From Acinetobacter sp. CFCC 10889 (GTDB lineage Bacteria > Pseudomonadota > Gammaproteobacteria > Pseudomonadales > Moraxellaceae), in NCBI RefSeq assembly GCF_003268395.1, contig NZ_LQXQ01000033.1, positions 1-44,088 on the forward strand: a stretch of 44,088 nucleotides of DNA, given 5' to 3'. Numbering within the stretch: position 1 is the first letter of the stretch; the number at the start of each line of letters is the position of its first letter. Made by a program: the position numbers and the translations under genes. The notes below the pieces were generated by a model that saw nothing but the letters and a program-made list of their open reading frames with translations, ran no database searches and was not told where the DNA came from. Below are positions 16,686 to 28,584 of the stretch, in pieces.

Positions 16686-17051
16686 ATGATCAGTTTAGAA
16701 TTTTTACTCGCTTCAGCCATCGGTCTATTGGTGGCAACAGGGATTTATTTATTGCTGCGTGCACGTACATTTCCTGTGGTATTGGGCTTAGCCATGATCG
16801 GCTATGCTGTAAATTTATTTTTATTTGCCATGGGGCGTATCAATATCAATGCACCCGCTGTACTCACCAACGCTAGTAAAGTAACAGACCCTTTACCACA
16901 AGCTTTAGTGTTAACTGCGATTGTCATTGGTTTTGCCACCACCGCCTATATTGTACAATTGGCATTACGTAGTCGCTATGAATCAGGGACAGATCATGTG
17001 GACTCCAAAGATGAGCCAAGCAATTTTGACTCTCGTGAGGATGCGCCATAA
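16686..17051 (+). CDS. mrpC: Mrp antiporter subunit C
   Basis: The product is a 121-residue NuoK-like subunit with three membrane helices (about 4-22, 28-48 and 75-97). The conserved segment DPLPQALVLTAIVIGFATTA identifies MnhC/MrpC. A hydrophilic C-terminal tail of about 25 residues follows. AAGGAG precedes the start, and the stop overlaps the mrpD ATG by one base (TAATG), which points to translational coupling within the complex. Confidence 0.95.
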   Translation: MISLEFLLASAIGLLVATGIYLLLRARTFPVVLGLAMIGYAVNLFLFAMGRININAPAVLTNASKVTDPLPQALVLTAIVIGFATTAYIVQLALRSRYESGTDHVDSKDEPSNFDSREDAP

Positions 17052-18856
17052 TGAATTTTCTTGATTTTTGGCTATCTCATACGCCTATTTTTAGTATCTT
17101 AATTCCTGCTTTTACAGGTTTTATTCTGATTTTACTGGGCAATCCTGGTTCTGGCTCTTTAGCAAATGACTGGCGTCAACCATGGCGACGTAGTATCAGT
17201 TTAATTTCTGCTGTTTTAGGTTTTGCGACTGCGCTGTATTATTTATACCAAGCCAATACTGGGCAAATTTTTGTTTACCAACTCAGTGAATGGTCTGCAC
17301 CTTTTGGTATTGTACTGGTTTTAGATCGCCTATCCGCCCTGATGTTGGTACTGACCTATGCGCTTGCCACGCCCCTACTTTGGTTTGCAAGTAAAGAATG
17401 GGATGAACGTGGACGCTATTTTCATGCCATGTCACATTTGCTTCTCATGGGTGTGTGTGGTGCATTCTTAACTGGCGATTTATTTAACTTATTCGTCTTT
17501 TTTGAAATTTTGCTGATGGCATCTTATGTCTTGTTATTACATGGACAAGGTAAAGCACGTTTCCAACTTGGTATTCATTACGTCACCATTAACCTTTTAG
17601 CTTCAGCACTGTTCCTCATTGGCTTAGGGATGATCTACGGCAGCGTTGGCAGCCTCAATATGGCAGATGTGGCACGGATCGTTCCAACATTGGAAAATGA
17701 TCAACATACTTTAGCAGTTGCAGGCGGACTATTGCTCTTTGTTGTCTTTGGTATCAAGGCAGCGATGTTACCTGTTGGTTTTTGGCTACCCAAAACCTAT
17801 GCAGTAGCAGCAACGCCTGTTGCAGCATTATTTACCATCATGACCAAAGTCGGGATTTATGCAATTTTAAGGGTCAATGGTACTGTTTTTCAGGATGCAT
17901 GGGCACAGCAAATTTTCAGTAATTATTTGCTCATCATCGGTTTAGTCACTTCTTTATATGGTGCAATTTCGGCAATTGGTGCTGAACGTTTAAGACGTTT
18001 TGTCGGTTTTATGATTTTGTCTTCAGTTGGAACGATTTTAGTTGCGATTGCTTTACTTAATGAAACTGCATGGTCAGCAGGTTTGTATTACATGGTACAC
18101 AGTACCATCATCGCTGCATCCTTCTATTTACTCTGTGGTTGGATCACCTCACAGCGTGGCGCATTCAAAGATCATTTGAAAATTGCACCCAAAATGAAGC
18201 AAGAAAAAGCTGCCTCAATCACTTTCTTTATCATTGCTTTAATGATGGCAGGTTTACCACCATTTAGTGGTTTCTTAGGCAAAGTTTTAATCTTACAAGC
18301 AACCGCAGATTCACCTTATCAATTGTGGATTATTATCATTGTCTTATTGGTCAGCTTACTCAGTATTCTAGCATTCACACGAGCAGGTTTTGTGCTGTTT
18401 TGGCGTGCAACAAAACCTGAAGATAATCCTAAAGAAGATGCTTTTGCGGCTTATCAGCAATTACCTGAAAAAGCACCCGCTCGAAATGATAAAACTATTT
18501 ATGTTTTATTGTTTGGTTTGATCATGTATGTGCTGTGTGCTCAACCAATCGTGCATTATTTGGAGTTAACAGCGAAGCAGCTAAAAAATGCTGAACTGTA
18601 TCAACAAACCATTTTAAAAACAGATATTCAAAATAACGTGATTAGTGTGCAACCTTTTGATCCGAACTATTTACCAGAAACCAAGTATGGTGGTGAAAGT
18701 CCTGATGCCAATGCACATCTCATTCCTTACATTGTTTCACCTAAAACCATGCAAGGTGAACATATTTCTGACTATAAACAGCGCCAAATTCAGCAACAAA
18801 CGCAAGAGTTAACACCTTTCGATGACAGCAAACTCAAGCCAATGGAGGAGCAATAA
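17051..18856 (+). CDS. mrpD: Mrp antiporter subunit D
   Basis: The product is a 601-residue NuoN/NuoM-type antiporter subunit with about 14 membrane helices. The key features are the proton-path Glu in FVFFEILLMASYVLLL, HYVTINLLASALFLIG, and the Lys of the broken helix in FTIMTKVGIYAILRV, followed by GFMILSSVGTILV and MMAGLPPFSGFLGK. The C-terminal ~110 residues form a hydrophilic extension. MrpD pairs with MrpA as a second ion-translocating subunit. It is coupled to mrpC by a 1-base overlap and is immediately followed by mrpE. Confidence 0.95.
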   Translation: MNFLDFWLSHTPIFSILIPAFTGFILILLGNPGSGSLANDWRQPWRRSISLISAVLGFATALYYLYQANTGQIFVYQLSEWSAPFGIVLVLDRLSALMLVLTYALATPLLWFASKEWDERGRYFHAMSHLLLMGVCGAFLTGDLFNLFVFFEILLMASYVLLLHGQGKARFQLGIHYVTINLLASALFLIGLGMIYGSVGSLNMADVARIVPTLENDQHTLAVAGGLLLFVVFGIKAAMLPVGFWLPKTYAVAATPVAALFTIMTKVGIYAILRVNGTVFQDAWAQQIFSNYLLIIGLVTSLYGAISAIGAERLRRFVGFMILSSVGTILVAIALLNETAWSAGLYYMVHSTIIAASFYLLCGWITSQRGAFKDHLKIAPKMKQEKAASITFFIIALMMAGLPPFSGFLGKVLILQATADSPYQLWIIIIVLLVSLLSILAFTRAGFVLFWRATKPEDNPKEDAFAAYQQLPEKAPARNDKTIYVLLFGLIMYVLCAQPIVHYLELTAKQLKNAELYQQTILKTDIQNNVISVQPFDPNYLPETKYGGESPDANAHLIPYIVSPKTMQGEHISDYKQRQIQQQTQELTPFDDSKLKPMEEQ

Positions 18857-19381
18857 ATGGACAATAAAGTTTCATTCCTTGACCGTTGTTTTCCCCATCC
18901 TTTTGTGACGTTAGTCGTGGCTATAAGTTGGCTCATGCTTGGACATAGTTTTGAGTTGTTTGATATTTTTTGTGCTTTAGTTTTAGGGATCATTATCCCT
19001 AAACTGATTCAACCTTTTATTGTACGCACACCGAATATCCACTGGGTACTGGCAACTAAACTATTTTTTGTCGTGTTGTGGGATATTCTTATTTCCAATA
19101 TTCGTGTTGCAAAACAAGTGCTTGGTCCAACAAAAAATCTACACCCCAAATGGTATCGTGTACCTTTAGAAACCGATCATGAACATGTCAATACCCTACT
19201 TGCAATGATCATTACCACAACACCTGGTACTGTCACTGCAGGAATTGACCAAGAACGTGGTGATATTTTGGTACATGCACTCAGTTCAGATGATCCTGAA
19301 GCTGAAATTCAAGACATTAAAGCCCGTTATGAAACCCCTTTAATTGCCATTTTTAACGCAACACAAGGAGATGATGCATGA
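18857..19381 (+). CDS. mrpE: Mrp antiporter subunit E
   Basis: The product has 174 residues: two or three N-terminal membrane helices and a cytosolic domain of about 100 residues typical of MnhE (DILISNIRVAKQVLGP; LLAMIITTTPGTVTAGID). A strong GGAGGAG lies seven bases before the ATG, inside the end of mrpD. The stop overlaps the mrpF start by four bases (ATGA). It is a structural subunit needed for assembly of the antiporter complex. Confidence 0.95.
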   Translation: MDNKVSFLDRCFPHPFVTLVVAISWLMLGHSFELFDIFCALVLGIIIPKLIQPFIVRTPNIHWVLATKLFFVVLWDILISNIRVAKQVLGPTKNLHPKWYRVPLETDHEHVNTLLAMIITTTPGTVTAGIDQERGDILVHALSSDDPEAEIQDIKARYETPLIAIFNATQGDDA

Positions 19382-19653
19382 CCATTTTGCCTTATGCTTT
19401 AGGAATTTGCTTAGTTGCATTGACTATTTCAATGCTATTTTGTCTGCATCGTTTAATCATCGGTCCATCGATTGTTGATCGTTTGCTTGCACTCGATACC
19501 TTATTTCTAAATGCGACTTGTCTTGTGGTATTACTCGGAATCTATTGGGCAAGTACCAATTTGTTCGAGGGTGCTTTATTGGTCGCAATGCTTGGCTTTG
19601 TTTCAACCGCAGCATTAGCACGTTACTTCACCACTGGTCATGTGATTGATTAG
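19378..19653 (+). CDS. mrpF: Mrp antiporter subunit F
   Basis: The product is a 91-residue protein of three membrane helices. The stretch GPSIVDRLLALDTLFLNATCLVVLLG is the conserved Asp-containing core of MnhF/MrpF. Its start codon overlaps the mrpE stop. Related MrpF/MnhF proteins have been linked to solute efflux as well as antiport. Confidence 0.95.
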   Translation: MTILPYALGICLVALTISMLFCLHRLIIGPSIVDRLLALDTLFLNATCLVVLLGIYWASTNLFEGALLVAMLGFVSTAALARYFTTGHVID

Positions 19654-19662
19654 GAGCAAAAA

Positions 19663-20055
19663 ATGGAAATGAATATGCAACTGATCATGGAAATCATCGT
19701 TTCATTCTTTTTAATCATCGGCGCATTTTTCCTCTTAGTCGGTGGAATTGGCATGGTAAAACTTCCTGATTTATTTATGCGTCTGCATGCCCCAACCAAA
19801 TCTAGTACTTTAGGTTTGGGCAGTTTTTTATTGGCAGCCATGATTTATGCAGCTTTTCAAGGGCGTTTTGGATTTGCAGAATTGTTAATTACCCTATTTT
19901 CTTTTGTCACTGCGCCTGTATCTGCCAATCTCATTGCACAAGCAGCAATCCACCTACGCTTACGCTCCACCTCAGGCGATGTACCTGAAGCACTCGATCG
20001 CCCTTTACCTTGGCAACGTCAACGTAAAATTAAACAATTTGATGATGAAATTTGA
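19663..20055 (+). CDS. mrpG: Mrp antiporter subunit G
   Basis: The product is a 130-residue protein with three membrane helices and the MnhG core FFLLVGGIGMVKLPDLFMRLHAPTKSSTLG, with a basic C-terminal tail. AGGAG lies six bases before the ATG. It is the last gene of the operon, closed by a bidirectional terminator at 20101-20130. Confidence 0.95.
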   Translation: MEMNMQLIMEIIVSFFLIIGAFFLLVGGIGMVKLPDLFMRLHAPTKSSTLGLGSFLLAAMIYAAFQGRFGFAELLITLFSFVTAPVSANLIAQAAIHLRLRSTSGDVPEALDRPLPWQRQRKIKQFDDEI

Positions 20056-20100
20056 TTGATTACTCAATAATCAAACAACGTATTTAAATTTTCTCTATAT

Positions 20101-20130
20101 AAAAAAGCCAATGATCAACATTGCTTTTTT
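20101..20130. terminator. Bidirectional terminator between mrpG and the di-iron gene
   Basis: AAAAAAGC-AATG pairs with CATT-GCTTTTTT, with a single bulged C and a 5-nt loop. A/T runs flank both sides, fitting two convergent genes that share one terminator. Confidence 0.8.
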
Positions 20131-20142
20131 ACAGTAAATTTA

Positions 20143-21033
20143 TTAGCTGTAAAGTTGTGGATGTACATCTTCTTGGAAACTTTCCATACCATACTCATCA
20201 GCAAGTTTTTCTTTCCAATAAGCCACGATTTTTGAATAATCAATTTCATCAGGATGAAAATCTGCTTTGTAATAAGACAAATACTCAGGAATCAATGAAA
20301 TCAACATCTTAGAAATCATATAAATACCATAAAGATTTTGCGGCACTTTCGGTAAGCTTTTTTTCCAATCCTGCATAAACAAACGTGTTGCAGAATAAAA
20401 AGTCAAACTTGCAAAACCTGTAGTCACATTACGCATCACAGTACGGCGAGTTTTATCATCATGATAAATCGTTTGATATACATCAAAAGCCACTGCACGA
20501 TGTTCAATTTCTTCGATCGCATGCCAAACCCACAGCTTGATCGCATCATCATCCAAAGTTTGCAACACTTCAGGATGACGTAAAATATAACCACCCAATA
20601 ATGCTGTGAAATGCTCAAAAGCCGCAGTTACTGCAAGCTGTAATTTTGGATGCACACTTTTAATAAAAGCATCACGGCGACCTAACCAAGCTTGGAAACT
20701 ATCTAAATTATAATCATCACGACGCCATGCATCATTAAAATCGGAATGCGCTTTGGAATGCATCGCTTCCTGACCAATAAATGCCGCAATCTGTGCCTGC
20801 AATTTTTCATCAGTAATTTTCTCACGCACATTTCGTACGCTGTGCACAAAGAACTGCTCCCCGATCGGGAATGTCGAAGACAATGCTGTGAGCAAATGTG
20901 ACATTACTGGAGAATTTGCAAAGAAATGTCTGCGAATATTTTTCGGGTTAAAGCTAGGCTTACGTACTTTAATCCCAATCGCTTTTGGGCGGTTTAAATA
21001 TGATTTTTCTTTCGCCACTTGTGCAACTGTCAT
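20143..21033 (-). CDS. Predicted metal-dependent hydrolase (PF10118-like, ferritin fold)
   Basis: The product is a 296-residue, all-helical protein. It carries Glu/His motifs of a di-iron ferritin-like fold: FIGQEAMHSKAH, AAFEHFTALLGGY and HAIEEIEHRAVAFDVY. This pattern matches the 'predicted metal-dependent hydrolase' family (PF10118, COG3687), which is common near lipid and short-chain dehydrogenase genes in Acinetobacter and Pseudomonas. The chemistry is uncharacterised, and oxygenase activity is as plausible as hydrolysis. It converges with mrpG and is probably monocistronic. Confidence 0.82.
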   Translation of the reverse strand: MTVAQVAKEKSYLNRPKAIGIKVRKPSFNPKNIRRHFFANSPVMSHLLTALSSTFPIGEQFFVHSVRNVREKITDEKLQAQIAAFIGQEAMHSKAHSDFNDAWRRDDYNLDSFQAWLGRRDAFIKSVHPKLQLAVTAAFEHFTALLGGYILRHPEVLQTLDDDAIKLWVWHAIEEIEHRAVAFDVYQTIYHDDKTRRTVMRNVTTGFASLTFYSATRLFMQDWKKSLPKVPQNLYGIYMISKMLISLIPEYLSYYKADFHPDEIDYSKIVAYWKEKLADEYGMESFQEDVHPQLYS

Positions 21034-21328
21034 CGGGATAATCCTACATTTGTTGGAACTAAAACCTATACTGACAGATCACTCAAAATTGTATATTGCC
21101 AAAATAATCACACAATTGGCAGAAAAGTTAATTCAGTCATTTTAGCCAATTTACTAACAAATAATTCATTTAAAATACAACAGTAAATTATTGAATTTAA
21201 ATATAAATTATAAATATTTAAAGTGTATATTTATTTACATCTTACCCTGCATTTCATCGTAAAAAACAAAACCCGCATTGCTGCGGGTCTTGGAAATGGG
21301 TCTTTGAAATTTAAACGTGATCTTCCAA
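21034..21328. other. Intergenic region between gltD and the di-iron protein gene
   Basis: This 295-bp AT-rich interval contains the gltD terminator at its right end (21261-21288). It also holds an inverted repeat TTGCCAA (21096-21102) / TTGGCA (21116-21121) about 65-90 bp upstream of the di-iron protein start, which could be an operator. Nothing else is supported. Confidence 0.5.
21261..21288 (-). terminator. Rho-independent terminator of gltBD
   Basis: On the minus strand, ACCCGCA and TGCGGGT form a 7-bp GC-rich stem with loop GCAA, followed by TTTGTTTTTT. It lies 41 bp after the gltD stop. Confidence 0.9.
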
Positions 21329-22801
<1,473 letters not shown>

Positions 22802-22823
22802 CTATATATCAGCAGTAGTAGAA

Positions 22824-25800
22824 TTATTGTGGATCAGCTTTGGTTGTTTTTAACAAAGTCTGTAAATTTGCAGCCTTCGGTTTTACCAACCAGAATTTAC
22901 GGCTGTAAAAATCAAACTCATTACGGATCTTATACGCCCAAGCACTACCCGTTTCAGCAATATGTTCATCCAAGATACGAAGTAAGAATTCTTTGTGCTC
23001 TTCCATCGCTTCTGTAGAAATACGGTTTAACTCGATCAATTCATGGTTGTAGTAATCTACAAAATCATTATCCAAGTCAAGTACATAAGCAAAACCACCG
23101 GTCATCCCTGCACCAAAGTTGTGTCCAACTTTACCGAGTACAGTCACGATCCCGCCTGTCATATATTCACAACAATGGTCGCCTGCACCTTCGATCACCG
23201 CAAATGCACCTGAGTTACGCACTGCGAAACGTTCGCCTGCTGTACCTGCTGCAAATAGTTTACCGCCTGTTGCACCATATAAACAGGTGTTACCAATAAT
23301 TGCAGTTTCTTGGGTTTGGAATGGTGAACCTTTTGGTGGGAAGATCGACACACGACCACCTGCCATACCTTTACCGACATAGTCATTTGCATCACCTTCA
23401 AGGCTGATATGCAAACCACCCGCATTCCACACCCCTAAAGACTGACCCGCAGTCCCTGTTAAATGCATTTTCACAGGATGCGCTTCCATGCTCAAGTTAC
23501 CATAGCGTTTTGCGATTTCACCTGAAATACGCGCACCAATCGAACGGTCACAGTTGCCCACTGTAAAGTAATATTCACCACCTGTACCTGCCTCAATCGC
23601 AGGCAACATTTCTGCCACCATTTTCTCAGCAAGAACACCTTTATCAAATGGCGCATTGCCTTGAACTTGGCAATATTGTGCTTTACCTTCTGCCGCAGGA
23701 TGCGATTCCAACAATGCACTAAGATCAAGGTTGGCATGTTTTTCAGTTTCACCCGGTAACATTTCGAGTAAATCAGTACGACCAATCAAATCTTTTAATG
23801 ATGACACACCCAATGCTGCCAACCATTCACGCGTTTCTTCTGCGATGAAATGGAAGAAGTTGATCAGCATTTCAGGTTCACCGATGTAGTGTTCCTGACG
23901 TAAATGATCTTGCTGTGTTGCAACACCGGTTGCACAGTTGTTTAAGTGGCAAATACGTAAATATTTACAACCCAAAGCAATCATTGGTGTAGAACCAAAA
24001 CCGAAACTTTCCGCACCGAGAATCGCTGCTTTCACAACGTCTAAGCCTGTTTTTAAACCACCATCGGTTTGCACACGGACTTTGCCACGTAAATCATTCA
24101 CACGTAACGCTTGATGTGCTTCAGAAAGACCCAATTCCCAAGGCGAACCTGCATGGTGAATTGAAGATAATGGTGAAGCCGCTGTACCACCGTCATAACC
24201 TGAAATGGTAATGAAGTCAGCATAGGCTTTCGCAACACCTGCAGCAATCGTACCCACACCCGGCTCAGAGACCAATTTCACTGAAACCATCGCTTGCGGA
24301 TTGACTTGTTTTAAGTCAAAAATCAATTGTGATAAATCTTCGATTGAATAAATATCATGATGCGGTGGTGGTGAAATCAAGGTCACACCCGGCACAGAAT
24401 AACGTAAACGTGCAATTAAGCCATTCACTTTACCACCCGGTAACTGACCACCCTCACCCGGTTTTGCACCTTGTGCGACTTTAATCTGCAACACTTCTGC
24501 AGAAGTTAAATACGCAGGCGTTACACCAAAACGACCTGATGCAATTTGTTTGATTTTTGAATTACGGATTGTGCCATAACGTGCAGGATCTTCACCGCCC
24601 TCACCTGAGTTCGAGCGCCCACCAATGGTGTTCATCGCAATCGCAATCGCTTCATGTGCTTCAGGTGATAACGCACCCAAAGACATGCCCGCAGAGTCAA
24701 AACGTGGCAAAATTTCTTCAACAGACTCAACCGATTCCAATGGAATTGAATTGTCTGTTTTCAGTTTTAATAAATCACGAATGGTTGCAATCGGACGTGT
24801 ATTTACAAGTTCTGCATATTCTTTAAAATCAGCATAGTTGCCTGAACGAACTGATTTGTGCAAAGCATTAATCACGTCAGGATTAAACGCATGATATTCT
24901 TTATCAAATACAAATTTCAGCAAGCCACCTTGTTCGATTGGCTTACGTGATTTCCACGCAGTATCTGCTAATTTTTTCAAATCATTTTCAAGGTCAACAA
25001 AAGTCGCACCTTTAATACGGCTTGGCACACCTGTGAAACATTTTGCAACCACTTCATCAGAAAGACCGACCGCTTCAAATAACTGACCACCACGATACGA
25101 TGCAACTGTTGAAATCCCCATTTTCGAGAGAACTTTCAATAAACCTTTTTCAATACCTTTACGGAAATTAGCTTGTGCATGGATTGGATCGCCCAACAAT
25201 TCACCTTTAGCAATCAAATCATTAATCACGTCATAAGCTAAATATGGATAGATCGCAGTTGCACCAAAACCTAAAATCACCGCAAACTGATGCGCATCAC
25301 GCGCCAAAGCCGTTTCAACAATAATGTTGGCATCAGTCCGTAAACCCACTTCAATTAAATAGTGGTGAATCGCACCTGTCACCATCGCAGCATTGGCAGG
25401 TAAGAAGCCTTCACGGATTTTCTTGTCTGAAATCACCAATAGCGTTTTGCCATCACGAATCGCTTGTGCTGCCTCTTCGCAAATACGCGATATTGCTGCT
25501 TCTAAACCTTCATGTTCAGCATAGTTCAGATCGATATCTGCAATTTCGTAACCCTTACGACCGAGTGTACGAATTTGGTGCATTTTTGAATTAGACAAGA
25601 CAGGACTTGAAATGATCAAACGGTCTGCATGTTCAGGACCTTGTTCAAATACATTTTGCTCACGCCCCAAACAGGTTTCCAATGACATCACAATCGATTC
25701 ACGTAATGGATCAATCGGCGGGTTAGTCACTTGGGCAAACTGTTGACGGAAATAATCAGTCACATGACGTACTTGGCGTGACAATACTGCCATTGGCGTA

Positions 25801-27305
25801 TCATCACCCATCGAACCTACCGCTTCCTGACCACTCTCAGCGATTGGGCGTAGTAACTGGTCACGTTCTTCAAAGGTGACCATGAACATTTTTTGTGCAG
25901 ATTTTAAAGCATCACCTTTTAAACCTTGATCACATAAATATTCTTCAAGCTCAGGGCTTCCTTGCACACGCACTGAATTTTCACGCAACCATTCACGATA
26001 TGGACGCATTTTTTTCAGGTGATTGCTGACATCTTTAGTGTCAAGCATTTTGCCTGTAAAGGTATCTACTACAAGGATTTGACCTGGACCAACACGACCT
26101 TTGGATACCACATCTTCAGGTTCATAACCCCAAACACCGATCTCTGATGCAAGTGTAATATAACCATTCTTCGTGATCACCCAACGTGCAGGACGTAAAC
26201 CATTACGGTCAAGCATACAAATCGCATGACGACCATCCTGAATGACCAGACCTGCAGGACCATCCCATGCTTCCATATGTTTTGAGTTGAACTCATAGAA
26301 AGCACGTAAGTCAGCATCTAAAGTTTCCACGTTTTGCCATGCTGGTGGAACAAGCATACGCAGCGCACGGAACAAGTCCATTCCACCACCGACCAAGATT
26401 TCAAGCATATTATCCATACTTGAAGAATCTGAACCTGTACGATTCACAATCGGATTTAAGTCAGTTAAGCCTGGTAAAAGTGGATTTTCAAATTTAGGGG
26501 TACGTGCTGCTGCCCAGTTACGGTTTGCAGTAATGGTGTTGATTTCACCATTGTGTGCCAAATAACGGAACGGCTGTGCCAATGGCCAACGTGGTAAAGT
26601 ATTGGTTGAGAAACGCTGATGGAATACCACAATATGTGAATCCAAACGCTCATCCGCAAGGTCTGTATAGAAATCTGCAATATAAGCAGGCATCATCAAA
26701 CCTTTATAACTGATCACGGTTGAACATAAAGTGGTCACATAAAAGTATGGATCATTGGTAATTTTTTGCTCAGCACGACGACGTGCCATAAACAATTTAC
26801 GGTTAAATTCTGCTTCAGTCACACCCATTGGGCAATTGACAAAAATTTGTTCAAACGCAGGTAAAGACTGCATTGCAATCGAACCCAATGCATCATTATT
26901 GGTTGGAACTACACGCCAACCGATGACACGACAACCTTCTTCTTCAATCTCTTTGGTCAATATTTGTTTTGCATGTGCCGCAATGGCTGGATCTAAATTT
27001 AAAAATACTGTTCCAACTGCAAAAATTTCGCTCAGGGTAATGTCACTGATTTTTTTTGCTTCTTCACGGAAAAATGCTTTTGGCATTGCCAAGAGTAAGC
27101 CACAACCATCACCGGTTTTACCGTCTGCAGCAATACCACCACGATGCGTCATGCAACTTAAACTATGAATTGCGGTCTTGACGAGATCATGGCTTGCATC
27201 ACCCTGCATATGGGCGATCAAACCAAAACCACAGTTATCTTTAAACTCATCCGGTTGGTATAAACCTTGAGCGGGAGCTACAGTATTAGGCGATGGCATG
27301 TGCAT
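22824..27305 (-). CDS. gltB: Glutamate synthase (NADPH) large subunit
   Basis: The product has 1493 residues from the ATG at 27305, which has GAAGGG six bases upstream; an open TTG at 27326 adds seven residues. It catalyses conversion of glutamine and 2-oxoglutarate to two glutamates. The N-terminal class II amidotransferase domain begins at Cys25 ([10 protein letters not shown]), which is exposed after propeptide removal. A central domain leads to the FMN-binding synthase barrel ([32 protein letters not shown]), the [3Fe-4S] Cys set in [12 protein letters not shown] and a C-terminal GXGXG beta-helix ([14 protein letters not shown]). The length is normal. It is expressed with gltD. The leader contains an 18-bp dyad (27374-27391) that may be a regulatory site. 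Confidence 0.98.
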   Translation of the reverse strand: MHMPSPNTVAPAQGLYQPDEFKDNCGFGLIAHMQGDASHDLVKTAIHSLSCMTHRGGIAADGKTGDGCGLLLAMPKAFFREEAKKISDITLSEIFAVGTVFLNLDPAIAAHAKQILTKEIEEEGCRVIGWRVVPTNNDALGSIAMQSLPAFEQIFVNCPMGVTEAEFNRKLFMARRRAEQKITNDPYFYVTTLCSTVISYKGLMMPAYIADFYTDLADERLDSHIVVFHQRFSTNTLPRWPLAQPFRYLAHNGEINTITANRNWAAARTPKFENPLLPGLTDLNPIVNRTGSDSSSMDNMLEILVGGGMDLFRALRMLVPPAWQNVETLDADLRAFYEFNSKHMEAWDGPAGLVIQDGRHAICMLDRNGLRPARWVITKNGYITLASEIGVWGYEPEDVVSKGRVGPGQILVVDTFTGKMLDTKDVSNHLKKMRPYREWLRENSVRVQGSPELEEYLCDQGLKGDALKSAQKMFMVTFEERDQLLRPIAESGQEAVGSMGDDTPMAVLSRQVRHVTDYFRQQFAQVTNPPIDPLRESIVMSLETCLGREQNVFEQGPEHADRLIISSPVLSNSKMHQIRTLGRKGYEIADIDLNYAEHEGLEAAISRICEEAAQAIRDGKTLLVISDKKIREGFLPANAAMVTGAIHHYLIEVGLRTDANIIVETALARDAHQFAVILGFGATAIYPYLAYDVINDLIAKGELLGDPIHAQANFRKGIEKGLLKVLSKMGISTVASYRGGQLFEAVGLSDEVVAKCFTGVPSRIKGATFVDLENDLKKLADTAWKSRKPIEQGGLLKFVFDKEYHAFNPDVINALHKSVRSGNYADFKEYAELVNTRPIATIRDLLKLKTDNSIPLESVESVEEILPRFDSAGMSLGALSPEAHEAIAIAMNTIGGRSNSGEGGEDPARYGTIRNSKIKQIASGRFGVTPAYLTSAEVLQIKVAQGAKPGEGGQLPGGKVNGLIARLRYSVPGVTLISPPPHHDIYSIEDLSQLIFDLKQVNPQAMVSVKLVSEPGVGTIAAGVAKAYADFITISGYDGGTAASPLSSIHHAGSPWELGLSEAHQALRVNDLRGKVRVQTDGGLKTGLDVVKAAILGAESFGFGSTPMIALGCKYLRICHLNNCATGVATQQDHLRQEHYIGEPEMLINFFHFIAEETREWLAALGVSSLKDLIGRTDLLEMLPGETEKHANLDLSALLESHPAAEGKAQYCQVQGNAPFDKGVLAEKMVAEMLPAIEAGTGGEYYFTVGNCDRSIGARISGEIAKRYGNLSMEAHPVKMHLTGTAGQSLGVWNAGGLHISLEGDANDYVGKGMAGGRVSIFPPKGSPFQTQETAIIGNTCLYGATGGKLFAAGTAGERFAVRNSGAFAVIEGAGDHCCEYMTGGIVTVLGKVGHNFGAGMTGGFAYVLDLDNDFVDYYNHELIELNRISTEAMEEHKEFLLRILDEHIAETGSAWAYKIRNEFDFYSRKFWLVKPKAANLQTLLKTTKADPQ

Positions 27306-27722
27306 AGCGTACCCTTCTTTTAACAAAGGCCCATAAGGGCAAAAAATCTAATATCTAAAACCAGTGAAAGTATTGACTAATTTATTAGTCATACACTGTC
27401 GGTTCTCTCTACTCCAGTCAGTTTTGAATTAAATTGCAAATAGTTTTTACTTCTCAACTCTGCACTTATTTAAAGCAATATAACTGGCTTCAATCATCAA
27501 CTGATGCAATCTACTTGCGCCAAAATAGGGACAATTTCATTCACCAGTGCACCAATAAAGCAATAAATATGCCAAAACTTATTTTTATTCACTAATCAAC
27601 GCAAATCTAATAAAAATAAAGCTTCTATTCAATATTTCTTGTCTACTTCTCTTATACATCATTGCACCATTCTTGTGCAAATGCTTTTATTTCACTCCAA
27701 ATTCGCTCTATTTTAGTACCTT
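27306..27722. other. Intergenic region upstream of gltB
   Basis: This 417-bp non-coding interval lies between the SPOR gene and gltB, both on the minus strand. It contains the gltB leader with the dyad at 27374-27391, a short GCCC/GGGC hairpin close to the gltB start, and the weak inverted repeat TTGCAC / GTGCAA near 27661-27681. I found no well-formed terminator after the SPOR gene, and no -35/-10 pair stands out. Confidence 0.5.
27374..27391. promoter_or_regulatory. 18-bp dyad upstream of gltB
   Basis: TGACTAAT and ATTAGTCA are perfect reverse complements separated by TT. The site lies about 70-86 bp upstream of the gltB ATG, where an operator or activator site would be expected. Confidence 0.4.
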
Positions 27723-28571
27723 TTAGTTAAATGGGTCACTAATTTCATGCGTTGTTGGTTTTCTTTCTGTTGTTGGGGTTGATGTTGTAGTAGCAGAAGT
27801 ACTCGTTGTACGTTTTTGTTCAGTAACTACTGTTTCTCTATTGGTTGTAGCCGATGTTGTTGGTGCTACCACTCTTGTTGTACTAGAAGATGGTGGTACA
27901 ACAGGTTTAGGCTTTGCTAATAATGACTCATCAATAATCGGCAATGCTGCAGGTTTCAAATTGATATTATATAACTTATTACCACCAAGCATCTCTTCTG
28001 AACCTAAATCATTGACCAAACTTGCGTATTGTTCCAAATTAGTCACATGTGGTTGAATTGTATTTGGTAGTTTTAATACTGTTAGTTGTTGTAAGGCTGC
28101 TTTGGCTTGATCATCATTTTTATAAACACCATATGCCATTACATATTGTTCTGCCTGATCTTCTGCACTTAAACGAAAATAAATCAAATTCTTACGATCA
28201 GCCTGTTTAAGCAAAAAACCACGAATAACATCTTCATTTGATGATCTAAATAATTCTACAATATAATTTTTCTTATTTTCATCAAAAAATTTTGTACCAC
28301 GAAATTCAGGCTCATGATTCCCTGAAGCAACAACACGTGTCGTCATTTCAAGTGGGCGCACTTCATCCATTAATGCACCAAGATGGGTCGTTGCTGCCAC
28401 TTTTTCAGGTTGGATTTGCACTTGAGTTTCTTCGATCGGGTTGCTTACTTCAACCAACTCTTTGGTATCAGTGATTGCCCAGAAAATCAGTGCAGCAAGA
28501 AAGCACAGCAACCCCATAATTAACCAAATATACTGTTGGATATTCTGCCAATTTGAACGAATTGCTGCCAT
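27723..28571 (-). CDS. Inner-membrane SPOR-domain protein (DamX-like)
   Basis: The product has 282 residues, with a short cytosolic N-terminus, one membrane helix (about 14-34, WLIMGLLCFLAALIFWAI) and a periplasmic part. The segment at about 100-200 (YIVELFRSSNEDVIRGFLLK, ...AYGVYKNDDQAKAALQQL) has the beta-alpha pattern of a SPOR domain, which binds denuded peptidoglycan at division sites. The last ~65 residues are a low-complexity Ser/Thr-rich tail. It follows aroB by 13 bp, as damX does in enterobacteria, and so is probably the last gene of the pil-aro run. The division-related role is inferred from the domain and the neighbourhood. Confidence 0.78.
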   Translation of the reverse strand: MAAIRSNWQNIQQYIWLIMGLLCFLAALIFWAITDTKELVEVSNPIEETQVQIQPEKVAATTHLGALMDEVRPLEMTTRVVASGNHEPEFRGTKFFDENKKNYIVELFRSSNEDVIRGFLLKQADRKNLIYFRLSAEDQAEQYVMAYGVYKNDDQAKAALQQLTVLKLPNTIQPHVTNLEQYASLVNDLGSEEMLGGNKLYNINLKPAALPIIDESLLAKPKPVVPPSSSTTRVVAPTTSATTNRETVVTEQKRTTSTSATTTSTPTTERKPTTHEISDPFN

Positions 28572-28584
28572 TGCCTGAACCTTA

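Noticed and set aside
21096..21121. Inverted repeat TTGCCAA/TTGGCA upstream of the di-iron protein gene as an independent finding
   Set aside because: The arms are only 6 bp with a 13-bp gap, and no promoter could be aligned to it; it is noted in the intergenic entry only.
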